64,000 bases of DNA from Maricurvus nonylphenolicus (GCF_042854845.1 NZ_AP031498.1:5084001-5148000); one strand, 5' to 3'. Positions 16,904-24,137 are shown, counted from the first letter of the stretch. Numbers and translations are program-made. The notes: a model not told the origin generated them from the letters alone.

Positions 16904-17035
16904 TGAAGAGGCAAGCGCCATTAAATCTCCTTCTATTGATTCAGCACAACAGTATTGTATCGGCACTCGCAAATCTCAAAAAAACCACTACTTTTAAAAG
17001 AAGCCCCCTTTATAACCGATTCTTTACCAAGTGTT

Positions 17036-17656
17036 ATGGCCAAGCCCGAAACCTTTGTACTGGCAGCGCAAATAGCCGCCGAACTGCACTTTGCTACCCG
17101 GGTTGCCGAGCAGCTGGCATTAACTGCCAAGAATGCTCACGCCGTCAGCGCCCGTGCAGGCCAACAGGCATCGGGCTTTCGTGCGATCACCCGCTTTATT
17201 GAGGACTTGGCAGTAACCACGATTCAGCAGGCCAATGCCATTACCCAAAATGCCATTGCCATTTCCACCCAGGCAACCAATCGCGAGCGGGTTAATCAGG
17301 CCCTACAGCATTTTCTGCAGGTCAAGGATACAGCGACAACTGCCGAGTTTATTGCATCTATCAACACGCCATTACAGCAAACCCAAAGTGATTTGAAACA
17401 GCAGGAAGAGTCCTTTCAAAGATTGTTATGGACACTGAAATCGCAGCTGGATGAAAGCCAGCAGCAAATCCGATCCGCAGCCATAATTTCCAGCACGTCC
17501 AAAGTGGAAGCATCGCAAGCGGGCAGCTTTCAACTTCAGCTTGAAGTCATCGCTGCCAATATTGCTTCTGCCGCGGAAAACATCAAACAACATCTGTTAC
17601 AGGCGCAACACCTGCTTGATCTAACCCTGACTTCGCTGGCACTGCCTTCACGTTAA
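17036..17656 (+). CDS. Small soluble protein resembling a chemoreceptor signalling tip
   Basis: A 206-residue, mostly helical protein without signal peptide or membrane segment. Residues about 32-61 (TAKNAHAVSARAGQQASG followed by FRAITRFIEDLA) align with the methyl-accepting receptor tip LALNAAIEAARAGEQGRGF followed by AVVADEVRNLA, sharing A-x-N-A, ARAG, Q and GF. The glutamates of the EAARAGE core are replaced by V/S and Q, so CheA/CheW contact may be altered. Long heptad-like alanine- and glutamine-rich helices flank the tip. A TTG start at 16955 would add 27 residues; the ATG at 17036 is preferred. The ODP gene follows 34 bases later, suggesting a sensor-receptor pair. Confidence 0.6.
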   Translation: MAKPETFVLAAQIAAELHFATRVAEQLALTAKNAHAVSARAGQQASGFRAITRFIEDLAVTTIQQANAITQNAIAISTQATNRERVNQALQHFLQVKDTATTAEFIASINTPLQQTQSDLKQQEESFQRLLWTLKSQLDESQQQIRSAAIISSTSKVEASQAGSFQLQLEVIAANIASAAENIKQHLLQAQHLLDLTLTSLALPSR

Positions 17657-17690
17657 GCCCACTGCGTTAAACATCAGAGACGACACGACT

Positions 17691-18470
17691 ATGAAAACAC
17701 ATAAACTGATCTCCAGTGACAAGACCAGCTGGCTGATGTTTGGCCGCGATGAAAACAAACCAGAAAAGATTATTGACACCAACCAGTACCTGTTACGCGC
17801 AGGCGGAAAAGCACTACTGATGGATCCCGGTGGTATTGAGTTATTTGCCCCGATGCTGGCCGCAGTTTTACGAGAGGTACCCCTGGAAGAAATTACCGAT
17901 ATTTTTGCCTCCCACCAGGACCCGGATATTATTTCCTCGCTAGGGCTATGGGACCAAACCTTGCCCAACGCCCGACTGTTTTCTCCCTGGTTGTGGGAAG
18001 GCTTTATTCGCCACTTCGGCATGAACAATATTACCTATATGCCGATCGCCGATGAAGGCGGTACCATCACTCTGGGCAGCGTTGAAATAGAAATGGTGCC
18101 TGCACACTACCTGCACTCATCGGGTAACTTCCATATTTATGACCCCCACGCCAAAGTATTAATGAGCGGAGATGTTGGCGCAGCACTTGAACCCGTTAAT
18201 GCCCCTATGAAGGTGGAAGACTTCGATGAACATATTCCGAAGATGAAAAAATTCCACCAGCGCTGGATGCCTTCCAACGAGGCTAAACTCGACTGGATTA
18301 ATCGGGTACGAAAACTGGATATCGACATCATGGCACCGCAGCACGGTCGCATTTTCACCGGCGATAATATTCAGCGCTTTTTGGATTGGTTTGAAGAGCT
18401 GGAAGTGGGTACAGCCATTCCCCGTGCCGACACCATTGAAATAGAAGCCGAGCTAGCCACTGCCGAGTAA
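17691..18470 (+). CDS. ODP-type oxygen-binding di-iron metallo-beta-lactamase-fold protein
   Basis: A 259-residue MBL-fold protein without a flavodoxin domain. The metal motif reads ASHQDPDI (about residues 68-75), with the HxxPD pattern in place of HxExDH. Further candidate ligands are in PAHYLHSSGNFHIYD, MSGDVGAALEP and APQHGRIFTG. This fits ODP, a di-iron relative of flavodiiron proteins that serves as an oxygen/iron sensor for chemotaxis in Treponema and Vibrio. The gene immediately follows the receptor-tip-like gene, which supports that reading. Alternatives are a plain hydrolase or an NO/O2 scavenger lacking its flavin partner. Confidence 0.72.
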   Translation: MKTHKLISSDKTSWLMFGRDENKPEKIIDTNQYLLRAGGKALLMDPGGIELFAPMLAAVLREVPLEEITDIFASHQDPDIISSLGLWDQTLPNARLFSPWLWEGFIRHFGMNNITYMPIADEGGTITLGSVEIEMVPAHYLHSSGNFHIYDPHAKVLMSGDVGAALEPVNAPMKVEDFDEHIPKMKKFHQRWMPSNEAKLDWINRVRKLDIDIMAPQHGRIFTGDNIQRFLDWFEELEVGTAIPRADTIEIEAELATAE

Positions 18471-18507
18471 ACATACTTTCCGGTATAATCCCCGCACCTG
18501 GCACGAA

Positions 18508-18540
18508 GGGGGCCAACCCTGCGGGTCGTACCCCGGCCCC
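18508..18540. repeat. GGGTC-type dispersed palindrome (variant)
   Basis: The stretch contains CCCTGCGGGTCGTACCCC flanked by GGGGCC / GGCCCC arms. It is a variant of the element at 20774-20800 and 42943-42969. It lies 44 bases before the hisA start. Confidence 0.6.
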
Positions 18541-18584
18541 ATTCAGAACCCCAATTGATCCCAACCACCCAGCGGAGAACCCCG

Positions 18585-19340
18585 GTGACCCTGTTTCGCC
18601 CCTGTATCGACCTGCATCAAGGCAAGGTCAAACAAATTGTAGGCGGCAGCCTGAACGATGAAGGCGCCGACACTAACTATGTCAGTCCCTATGATGCGGC
18701 CTATTACGCCAAACTCTACCGCGAACACAACCTCACCGGGGGCCACGTAATTGCTCTGGGCCCAGGTAACAAAGAAGAAGCATTAAAAGCCCTGCAAACC
18801 TGGCCCGGCGGCCTGCAGTTCGGCGGCGGTGTTAACGCTGATAACGCAGCGGAGTTTTTGGAGGCCGGCGCATCGCACGTAATTGTCACCTCCTACCTGT
18901 TTGAGAATGATCAGTTTTCCTGGGAGCGATTGGAAAAAATCAAAGCGGTCACCGGTAAAGATAGACTGATTCTGGACTTAAGCTGTCGCCGTACAGAGCA
19001 GGGCTGGAATATCGCCACCAATCGCTGGCAAACCGTGACCGATACGCGTGTTGATACTGAAACCCTGCATCAACTGAGTAAGCACTGCGCTGAGTTTCTG
19101 ATTCACGCCGCTGATGTTGAAGGTCTGCAGGGCGGTATTGATGAAGACCTGGTGCGCCATCTGGGGCAAAACTGCCAAATCCCGGTGACCTACGCTGGTG
19201 GCGCACGATCACTGGAAGATTTGGAACTGGTCGATCAACTCTCCAGCGGCAAAGTCGATCTCACCATTGGCAGTGCCCTGGATATTTTTGGTGGCAATGG
19301 CGTCACCTTGGAAGAGTGCATCCGCTGGAACCAGAACTAA
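18585..19340 (+). CDS. hisA: Eukaryotic-type ProFAR isomerase HisA (HIS6-like)
   Basis: A 251-residue TIM-barrel isomerase of histidine synthesis. Its wording follows yeast HIS6, not ordinary bacterial HisA: PCIDLHQGKVKQIVGGSL, NYVSPYDAAYYAKLYRE, DRLILDLSCRRTEQGW, EFLIHAADVEGLQGGIDE, VTYAGGARSLEDLELVD, GKVDLTIGSALDIFGG. A GTG start at 18585 with GGAG 7 bases before it is chosen over 18555. No other his gene is adjacent. It ends convergently with the LysR gene, sharing four bases. The phyletic oddity suggests transfer or a retained rare lineage. Confidence 0.86.
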   Translation: MTLFRPCIDLHQGKVKQIVGGSLNDEGADTNYVSPYDAAYYAKLYREHNLTGGHVIALGPGNKEEALKALQTWPGGLQFGGGVNADNAAEFLEAGASHVIVTSYLFENDQFSWERLEKIKAVTGKDRLILDLSCRRTEQGWNIATNRWQTVTDTRVDTETLHQLSKHCAEFLIHAADVEGLQGGIDEDLVRHLGQNCQIPVTYAGGARSLEDLELVDQLSSGKVDLTIGSALDIFGGNGVTLEECIRWNQN

Positions 19341-20356
19341 TTCCCAGCCACAATCTCTTTCACAATCTCTTTCACAATCTCGAGCTCGGCATTCTTGCCG
19401 AGTTCCAATAACGATGGCACACCCATTTGCTTACGATAACCGCTGATAAACGCCAGGATTTTCCGTAACAAATAAAGATGCGGTAAGGATCGCTGGGTAC
19501 GCTGATGGGTCACCATCACATAACGCAAATCAAATTGCCCCTCAGCCGGTAACGGTAATGGAATAACCCCACCCGCTAAACGCTCTTCCTGCTCAAACAT
19601 CGGTGGGCTCGCCATAATAAAATCGGTTCGCCGAATAACCTGCAGTGCGGTAAATACGTGAGCAATTTCAAGCGTTGGCTCAAGCTCGCTTAAGCGTTCA
19701 ATAATATCGGGGTTTTCGTAGAAGAATTCCGCTTCTTCCAGATCCGGGATATAGAGCTGCAGCTGTGGATACTTAAGGATATCTTCCCAGCTGTAATCTG
19801 TGCCCTGTAAGGGGTGCCCCTCGCGAGCCACCAGTACTGGCGTCGCCTCACCCAGGGTAATCACTTCAAATTCAGGGGCGTAGTAACGCTGCTCAATTTG
19901 CAAACAAAAGTCATATTCACCACTGGCCAGGCGGTCAAGCTGGTGCTCAGCCCGACTAATCACCTGCAACTGTATGCCCGGTGCCTCTTCCTGTAATTGT
20001 TCCATTAAGGCTGGCAATAACAGCAAGCCCAAATAATCGGGCATCACCAAAGTGAAATTACCCTGATAGGTCGCAGGATCAAACTCACTGGGGGCCACCA
20101 AGCCCTGAACGTCAGCCAAGACCGCGGCCAGCTGTAGCTGCAGATCTTCTGCTCTCGGCGTTGGCACAACACCACTTGAGGTGCGGGTAAATAATGGATC
20201 ATCAAACAGGGTACGCAAGCGACCCAGGGTCTTACTCATTGCCGACTGGGTGATAAACAGCCGTTCTGCCGCCTTGGAGACATTGCGCTCCTCCAGCAAC
20301 GCCTGCAGTGCCACTAACAGATTCAGGTCAATGCGGCCTAATTGACGGATATCCAT
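19337..20356 (-). CDS. LysR-family regulator, LeuO/NahR-like
   Basis: A 339-residue LysR protein. The N-terminal IDLNLLVALQALLEERNVSK then AAERLFITQSAMSKTLGRLR is of the LeuO/NahR-type. The effector domain follows (GNFTLVMPDYLGLLLLPALM and later). The last residues EIVKEIVKEIVAGN come from a 12-bp tandem repeat (CACAATCTCTTT at 19349, 19361 and 19373) and look like a recent in-frame expansion. AGGA lies before ATG 20356. It is divergent from the first small-peptide gene, and its likely operator, ATGATTTGAATTCAT, lies between the two and recurs before two more peptide genes. Confidence 0.85.
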   Translation of the reverse strand: MDIRQLGRIDLNLLVALQALLEERNVSKAAERLFITQSAMSKTLGRLRTLFDDPLFTRTSSGVVPTPRAEDLQLQLAAVLADVQGLVAPSEFDPATYQGNFTLVMPDYLGLLLLPALMEQLQEEAPGIQLQVISRAEHQLDRLASGEYDFCLQIEQRYYAPEFEVITLGEATPVLVAREGHPLQGTDYSWEDILKYPQLQLYIPDLEEAEFFYENPDIIERLSELEPTLEIAHVFTALQVIRRTDFIMASPPMFEQEERLAGGVIPLPLPAEGQFDLRYVMVTHQRTQRSLPHLYLLRKILAFISGYRKQMGVPSLLELGKNAELEIVKEIVKEIVAGN

Positions 20357-20394
20357 CGCTATTCCTCCCAGTCATTTCACTGCCCACAGACAAT

Positions 20395-20460
20395 ATGATT
20401 TGAATTCATTATACACGTGACAACAAAACATTGGAGGACTATCAGGCGAAAACCTATACT
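20395..20460 (+). promoter_or_regulatory. LysR-type operator and promoter of small peptide gene 1
   Basis: ATGATTTGAATTCAT (20395-20409) is an imperfect palindrome with T-N11-A, the LysR signature. TTGGAG (20431-20436), an 18-base spacer and TATACT (20455-20460) form a sigma-70 promoter. The operator centre is about 65 bases before the inferred start site, the usual LysR recognition position. Confidence 0.7.
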
Positions 20461-20505
20461 GATTTCAACTTAAACGGTTAGCGAACTTTTCAGAGGAACA
20501 CAGCC

Positions 20506-20598
20506 ATGACTATTTTAGCTTTGACTTTCACTGTATCCCTGACCCTGCTGGCGGCGATCGCCTACGACGACCTACACGTAGACGCGTTCCACGCCTAA
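20506..20598 (+). CDS. Small hydrophobic peptide gene 1 of 3
   Basis: A 30-residue peptide that starts MTILALTFTVSLTLLAAIA and continues with an acidic YDDLHVD tail. One hydrophobic stretch of about 18 residues suggests a membrane helix. AGAGGA precedes the ATG at good spacing, and a strong terminator ends the transcript about 75 bases after the stop. The sequence pattern MxI..xTFTVxLxLLxxIAxDDL is shared with the genes at 20925 and 21344. No known family is recognised. Conservation of promoter, ribosome site, peptide and terminator across three copies is the evidence that it is real. Confidence 0.72.
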   Translation: MTILALTFTVSLTLLAAIAYDDLHVDAFHA

Positions 20599-20671
20599 GA
20601 ACATCAGGCAAACACTCTCCAAACAGTTTGAGTTAGTCAGTTTTACTTTTTTATTATCCTGCAATCCTTGA

Positions 20672-20697
20672 AGCCCGCATCTTGCGGGCTTTTTTTT
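20672..20697 (+). terminator. Intrinsic terminator of small peptide gene 1
   Basis: AGCCCGCA-TCT-TGCGGGCT followed by a run of eight T. The conserved segment CTCTCCAA ... GTTAGTCAGTTT precedes it, as in the other two copies. Confidence 0.85.
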
Positions 20698-20727
20698 ATC
20701 TGCAATTTTCCTCACGAAAATACGAAT

Positions 20728-20754
20728 GGGGTCTGACCCGCAGGGTCAGACCCC
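20728..20754. repeat. GGGTC-type dispersed palindrome
   Basis: A 27-base near-palindrome with arms GGGGTCTGACCC and GGGTCAGACCCC around GCA. It is the reverse-complement form of the element at 42943-42969. Confidence 0.7.
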
Positions 20755-20773
20755 GCCTTTGTGCCGCATACCA

Positions 20774-20800
20774 GGGGTCCGACCCTGCGGGTCGTACCCC
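20774..20800. repeat. GGGTC-type dispersed palindrome, adjacent copy
   Basis: Arms GGGGTCCGACCC and GGGTCGTACCCC around TGC, in opposite orientation to the copy 20 bases upstream. Both lie between peptide genes 1 and 2. Confidence 0.65.
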
Positions 20801-20820
20801 GGCATTCTTGGCACCATAAC

Positions 20821-20886
20821 ATGAATACAAATCATATCATTTGTGAAATTTAAACATTGGATACATATCAGTGCAAAAAGTAAACT
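20821..20886 (+). promoter_or_regulatory. LysR-type operator and promoter of small peptide gene 2
   Basis: ATGAATACAAATCAT (20821-20835) is the reverse-complement form of the copy 1 operator with one change. TTGGAT (20857-20862), an 18-base spacer and TAAACT (20881-20886) follow. The operator end to -35 distance is identical to copies 1 and 3. Confidence 0.7.
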
Positions 20887-20924
20887 GGTTACCAAGTTAA
20901 ACAAACACCTCAACGGAGCTTCAC

Positions 20925-21002
20925 ATGACTATTACTGCTGTTACTTTCACTGTTGCCCTGAGCTTGTTGAGCGTTATTGCTGCAGACGATCTGCAGAAAT
21001 AA
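20925..21002 (+). CDS. Small hydrophobic peptide gene 2 of 3
   Basis: A 25-residue peptide beginning MTITAVTFTVALSLLSVIAA and ending DDLQK. It is one residue-block shorter than copy 1 but keeps the TFTV, LL, IA and DDL positions. ACGGAGCTTCAC gives a GGAG ribosome site before the ATG. It is almost identical at DNA level to copy 3, indicating a duplication of a unit of about 420 bases. A single hydrophobic helix predicts a membrane location. No function is known. Confidence 0.75.
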   Translation: MTITAVTFTVALSLLSVIAADDLQK

Positions 21003-21060
21003 ATCCGAATTTAGTAGGTAAGCGCTCTCCAAGTTTTTAGCTAGTCAGTTTCTTCTCTTT

Positions 21061-21112
21061 AACACTCTCCTCAGTGTTACTTATTTTAGCCCGCTTCTTA
21101 GCGGGCTTTTTT
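21061..21112 (+). terminator. Terminator of small peptide gene 2, with preceding hairpin
   Basis: AACACT-CTCCTC-AGTGTT (21061-21078) is followed by AGCCCGC-TTCTTA-GCGGGCT (21088-21107) and a T-run. Only this copy has the extra AACACT hairpin. Confidence 0.82.
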
Positions 21113-21143
21113 ATGCCTATGATTCTTTCAACTTGCCATGAAT

Positions 21144-21220
21144 GGGGTCCGAGAGCCTGCCCCACGAAGCGTTTCGCCTAAAGCGCCTACTTTTGGTGGG
21201 TACCCTGCGGGTCGTACCCC
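21144..21220. repeat. GGGTC-type palindrome split by an insertion
   Basis: The left arm GGGGTCCGA (21144-21152) and the right part CCCTGCGGGTCGTACCCC (21203-21220) are the two ends of the usual 27-base element. About 50 bases, AGCCTGCCCCACGAAGCGTT and onward, have entered the centre. The CCTGCCCCACGAA string also occurs at 45571-45583. Confidence 0.55.
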
Positions 21221-21239
21221 TGCGTAAGCACCACACAAC

Positions 21240-21305
21240 ATGAATTCAAATCATATAATTTGTGAAATTTAAACATTGGATACATATCAGGGCAAAAAGT
21301 AAACT
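21240..21305 (+). promoter_or_regulatory. LysR-type operator and promoter of small peptide gene 3
   Basis: ATGAATTCAAATCAT (21240-21254) is the exact reverse complement of the copy 1 operator. TTGGAT (21276-21281), an 18-base spacer and TAAACT (21300-21305) follow at the same distances as in copies 1 and 2. Confidence 0.72.
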
Positions 21306-21343
21306 GGTTACCAAGTTAAACAAACACCTCAACGGAGCTTCAC

Positions 21344-21421
21344 ATGGCTATTACTACTGTTACTTTCACTGTTGCCCTGAGCTTGTTGAGTGCTATTGCT
21401 GCAGACGATCTGCGCAGCTAA
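21344..21421 (+). CDS. Small hydrophobic peptide gene 3 of 3
   Basis: A 25-residue peptide beginning MAITTVTFTVALSLLSAIAA and ending DDLRS. It differs from copy 2 in five residues, and several DNA changes between the copies are silent or conservative, which favours selection on the peptide. The GGAG ribosome site, promoter, operator and terminator are all retained. Predicted to be a single-helix membrane peptide. It may be co-regulated with copies 1 and 2 by the adjacent LysR protein. Confidence 0.75.
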   Translation: MAITTVTFTVALSLLSAIAADDLRS

Positions 21422-21481
21422 ACCGAATTTAGTAGGTAAGCGCTCTCCAAGCTTTTAGTTAGTCAGTTTCTTCTCTTCTTT

Positions 21482-21507
21482 AGCCCGCTCATTGAGCGGG
21501 CTTTTTT
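21482..21507 (+). terminator. Intrinsic terminator of small peptide gene 3
   Basis: AGCCCGCTC-ATT-GAGCGGGCT followed by six T. The stem core matches the other two copies, while the loop side has drifted with compensating changes (CTC/GAG). Confidence 0.87.
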
Positions 21508-21573
21508 ATGTCCCACTAAAACGTGCCTGCGATGGGGTCTGACCCCGGCCTTAGAACACCTAAATCGCAGACA

Positions 21574-21606
21574 TAAAAAAACCGCCACACTAGGTGGCGG
21601 TTTTTC
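21574..21606. terminator. Bidirectional terminator between the peptide genes and purA
   Basis: AAAAAACCGCCAC-ACTA then GTGGCGGTTTTT forms a GC stem with A- and T-runs on both sides. It lies just after the purA stop on the minus strand and can serve both directions. Confidence 0.85.
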
Positions 21607-21627
21607 GAGGCTGGTTCCGGTTGCCGC

Positions 21628-22920
21628 TTAGGCGAACGGGTGACGCAGCACAATGGTCTCAACACGATCAGGGCCGGTGGAAACGATATCGGCAGGCGCA
21701 CCTACCAGCTCTTCCAGACGCTTGATGTAGGCTTGGGCATTGGCAGGCAGGGCATCCCAGCTTTGAACACCGAAGGTACTCTCATCCCAGCCAGGCATGC
21801 TTTCGTAAACTGGCTGTACTTCTTCCCAACCTTCAGCATCGAAAGGAACACTGATGTCGTTACCGTTGGCATCTTTGTAGCCAACACAGATTTTCACTTC
21901 TTTCAGGCCGTCCAGTACATCCAGCTTGGTCAGACACAAACCGGAGATGGAGTTGATACGGATCGCGTGGCGAACTGCAACGGCATCAAACCAACCGGTG
22001 CGACGCTGACGACCGGTGGTGGCACCGAACTCGTGGCCTTTCTCACCCAGATGCTGACCCACTTCACAACCCAGCTCGGTTGGGAAAGGACCGGAACCTA
22101 CACGGGTGGTGTACGCCTTGGTGATACCCAGAACGTAATCCAGGTACAGAGGGCCAACACCGGAACCAGTCGCAACGCCACCAGCAGTGGTATTGGAAGA
22201 AGTTACAAACGGGTAGGTACCATGGTCGATATCCAGCAGGGAACCCTGAGCACCTTCAAACAGAATGCTTTCACCAGCTTCACGAGCGGTATGCAGGTCG
22301 TGGGTCACATCAGCAATCAGTGGCTTCAGTTGTTCACCCCAGGCCAGAGCGTCAGCCAGGACTTTATCGTAATCCAGGGCATCAACCTTGTAGTAGTTAG
22401 CCAGCGCGAAGTTATGGTATTCCAGCACTTCTTTCAGCTTGGTGGCGAAACGCTCCGGGTTCATCAGATCACCCAGACGCAGACCGCGACGCGCTACCTT
22501 GTCTTCGTAGGCAGGGCCAATACCGCGACCGGTGGTACCGATCTTGGCGTTGCCGCGAGCAATCTCACGAGCCTGATCCAGGGCAACATGGTAAGGCAGA
22601 ATCAGCGGGCATGCTGGAGACAGACGCAGACGCTCGCGAACAGGTACACCCTGCTCTTCCAGGCCAGCCATCTCTTTGATCAGGGCATCGGGGGCCAGAA
22701 CCACACCGTTGCCGATCATGCAGGTTACGCCTTCGCGCAGGATACCGGAGGGAATCAGGTGCAGGACGGTTTTCTTGCCGTCGATTACCAGAGTATGACC
22801 AGCGTTATGACCACCCTGGAACCGGGCCACCAGAGAAACCTGGTCGGTCAGCAGATCAACGATTTTACCCTTACCTTCATCACCCCACTGGGTGCCCAGT
22901 ACAACAACGTTCTTACCCAT
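21628..22920 (-). CDS. purA: Adenylosuccinate synthetase
   Basis: A 430-residue cytoplasmic enzyme joining IMP and aspartate with GTP to make adenylosuccinate. The GTP loop GTQWGDEGKGKIVDLLTD is at residues 8-25. GGHNAGHT, FEGAQGSLLDIDHGTYPFV, TTGRGIGPAYEDK and TGRQRRTGWFDAVAVRH are family signatures. The length is typical. It follows hisZ by 29 bases in the usual gammaproteobacterial order and is the last gene of the minus-strand block. A 437-residue open frame runs antisense over the whole gene and is a shadow. Confidence 0.97.
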   Translation of the reverse strand: MGKNVVVLGTQWGDEGKGKIVDLLTDQVSLVARFQGGHNAGHTLVIDGKKTVLHLIPSGILREGVTCMIGNGVVLAPDALIKEMAGLEEQGVPVRERLRLSPACPLILPYHVALDQAREIARGNAKIGTTGRGIGPAYEDKVARRGLRLGDLMNPERFATKLKEVLEYHNFALANYYKVDALDYDKVLADALAWGEQLKPLIADVTHDLHTAREAGESILFEGAQGSLLDIDHGTYPFVTSSNTTAGGVATGSGVGPLYLDYVLGITKAYTTRVGSGPFPTELGCEVGQHLGEKGHEFGATTGRQRRTGWFDAVAVRHAIRINSISGLCLTKLDVLDGLKEVKICVGYKDANGNDISVPFDAEGWEEVQPVYESMPGWDESTFGVQSWDALPANAQAYIKRLEELVGAPADIVSTGPDRVETIVLRHPFA

Positions 22921-22949
22921 TGTCTGTCTAACTCACTAGCAATAAAAAA

Positions 22950-24137
22950 TTAAGAATTCAGGGGTTGAACACGGTATTCACCGCCATCCAACACCAGTTG
23001 ACGATCACACTGTTCGGCCACATCGGCCGCAGCCTGCTCGCCCAAACCGCAAATCACTTTTTCACCCTGGCTACGCAGCGCGATGATGGCCTGCCATTGA
23101 CCAGCCTCTTCGGTTGCCGGCGCAAAAATCGCCTTGCCCGACGCCTGCTCACCGATACCCAAACGTACCAGCGCGGTCAGATCTACCGCAAAACCGGTTG
23201 CTGCACGGGCATTACCAAAGACTTCACCGATATGGTCATAGCGACCACCGTTAGCCACAGCTTCACCATAACCTGGCGCGAACGCCGCAAACACAATACC
23301 GGTATGGTAGTGGTAACCACGCAGCTCACTTAAATCAAAATACAGTTTGGCATTGCTGTAGCGAGCCGCCACAACCTCTGCCACAGCTTCCAGCTCATCG
23401 ATAGCAGCCAGTACTTCGTCTGGCGCCTCAGCCAGTTTTTCACGCGCTACCGCCAGGATGTCCTGACCACCGGCCAGGCTTGGCAATGTTTGCAGCATGG
23501 CAGCCATAGCGGCGTCTTGAATATTGGCATCAATCCAGGCGGCGATTTCGGTCACCGCTTTACCTTGCAACAGGTCAAACAAGGTTTCTTCCTGCTCGCT
23601 GTTCAAGCCAGCCGCTTCAGCCAGGGCGCGGAAGATACCCACATGACCCAGATCGATATGCAGGGTATCCAGGCCCACGGCCTGCAGAGATTCCAGCAGC
23701 AGGGACACCACTTCAATATCGGCATCCAAACCGGCCTCACCGTAAAGCTCAACACCAGCCTGAATTGGCAGGCGAGTGGCCAAGGCCGACTTCGGCTTGG
23801 CGTGCAGTACATGACCGGCGTAACAGAAACGGGACGGCCCAGAGCGCTTCAGGCTATGGGCGTCAATGCGGGCGATCTGTGGGGTAATGTCCGCACGGAT
23901 GCCCATGGTGCGACCACTGAGTTGGTCGGTCACCTTAAACGTCATCAGGTCGAGGTCACGGCCCAGACCAATTAACAGGGAATCGGTGTATTCCAGCAGT
24001 GGCGGAATCACCATTTCATAGCCCCAGCCACCGTACAAATTCAGCAGGCGACGACGCAGTTGTTCGATAGATTGTGCCTGCTGTGGCAGAAGATCTTCCA
24101 CTCCGTCAGGCAGTAACCAGCGATCGGCGTAGGTCAT
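22950..24137 (-). CDS. hisZ: ATP phosphoribosyltransferase regulatory subunit
   Basis: A 395-residue paralogue of histidyl-tRNA synthetase that lacks the aminoacylation role and forms the regulatory part of short-form HisG. It begins RWLLPDGVEDLLPQQAQSIE. It has class II motifs 2 and 3 in modified form (MGIRADITPQIARIDA, and YGEAVANGGRYDHIGEVFG then NARAATGFAVDL). The catalytic HisG gene is not in the window. Its place between DUF2065 and purA is conserved in related genomes. Confidence 0.93.
   Translation of the reverse strand: MTYADRWLLPDGVEDLLPQQAQSIEQLRRRLLNLYGGWGYEMVIPPLLEYTDSLLIGLGRDLDLMTFKVTDQLSGRTMGIRADITPQIARIDAHSLKRSGPSRFCYAGHVLHAKPKSALATRLPIQAGVELYGEAGLDADIEVVSLLLESLQAVGLDTLHIDLGHVGIFRALAEAAGLNSEQEETLFDLLQGKAVTEIAAWIDANIQDAAMAAMLQTLPSLAGGQDILAVAREKLAEAPDEVLAAIDELEAVAEVVAARYSNAKLYFDLSELRGYHYHTGIVFAAFAPGYGEAVANGGRYDHIGEVFGNARAATGFAVDLTALVRLGIGEQASGKAIFAPATEEAGQWQAIIALRSQGEKVICGLGEQAAADVAEQCDRQLVLDGGEYRVQPLNS

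Noticed and set aside
16955..17035. TTG-initiated extension of the chemoreceptor-tip-like gene
   Set aside because: No ribosome site is seen, and the extra residues do not continue the helical pattern; the ATG at 17036 is simpler.
21640..22953. A 437-codon plus-strand open frame covering purA in antisense
   Set aside because: purA on the minus strand has full-length family signatures. The antisense frame is low-complexity in hydrophobic pattern and arises from purA codon bias.
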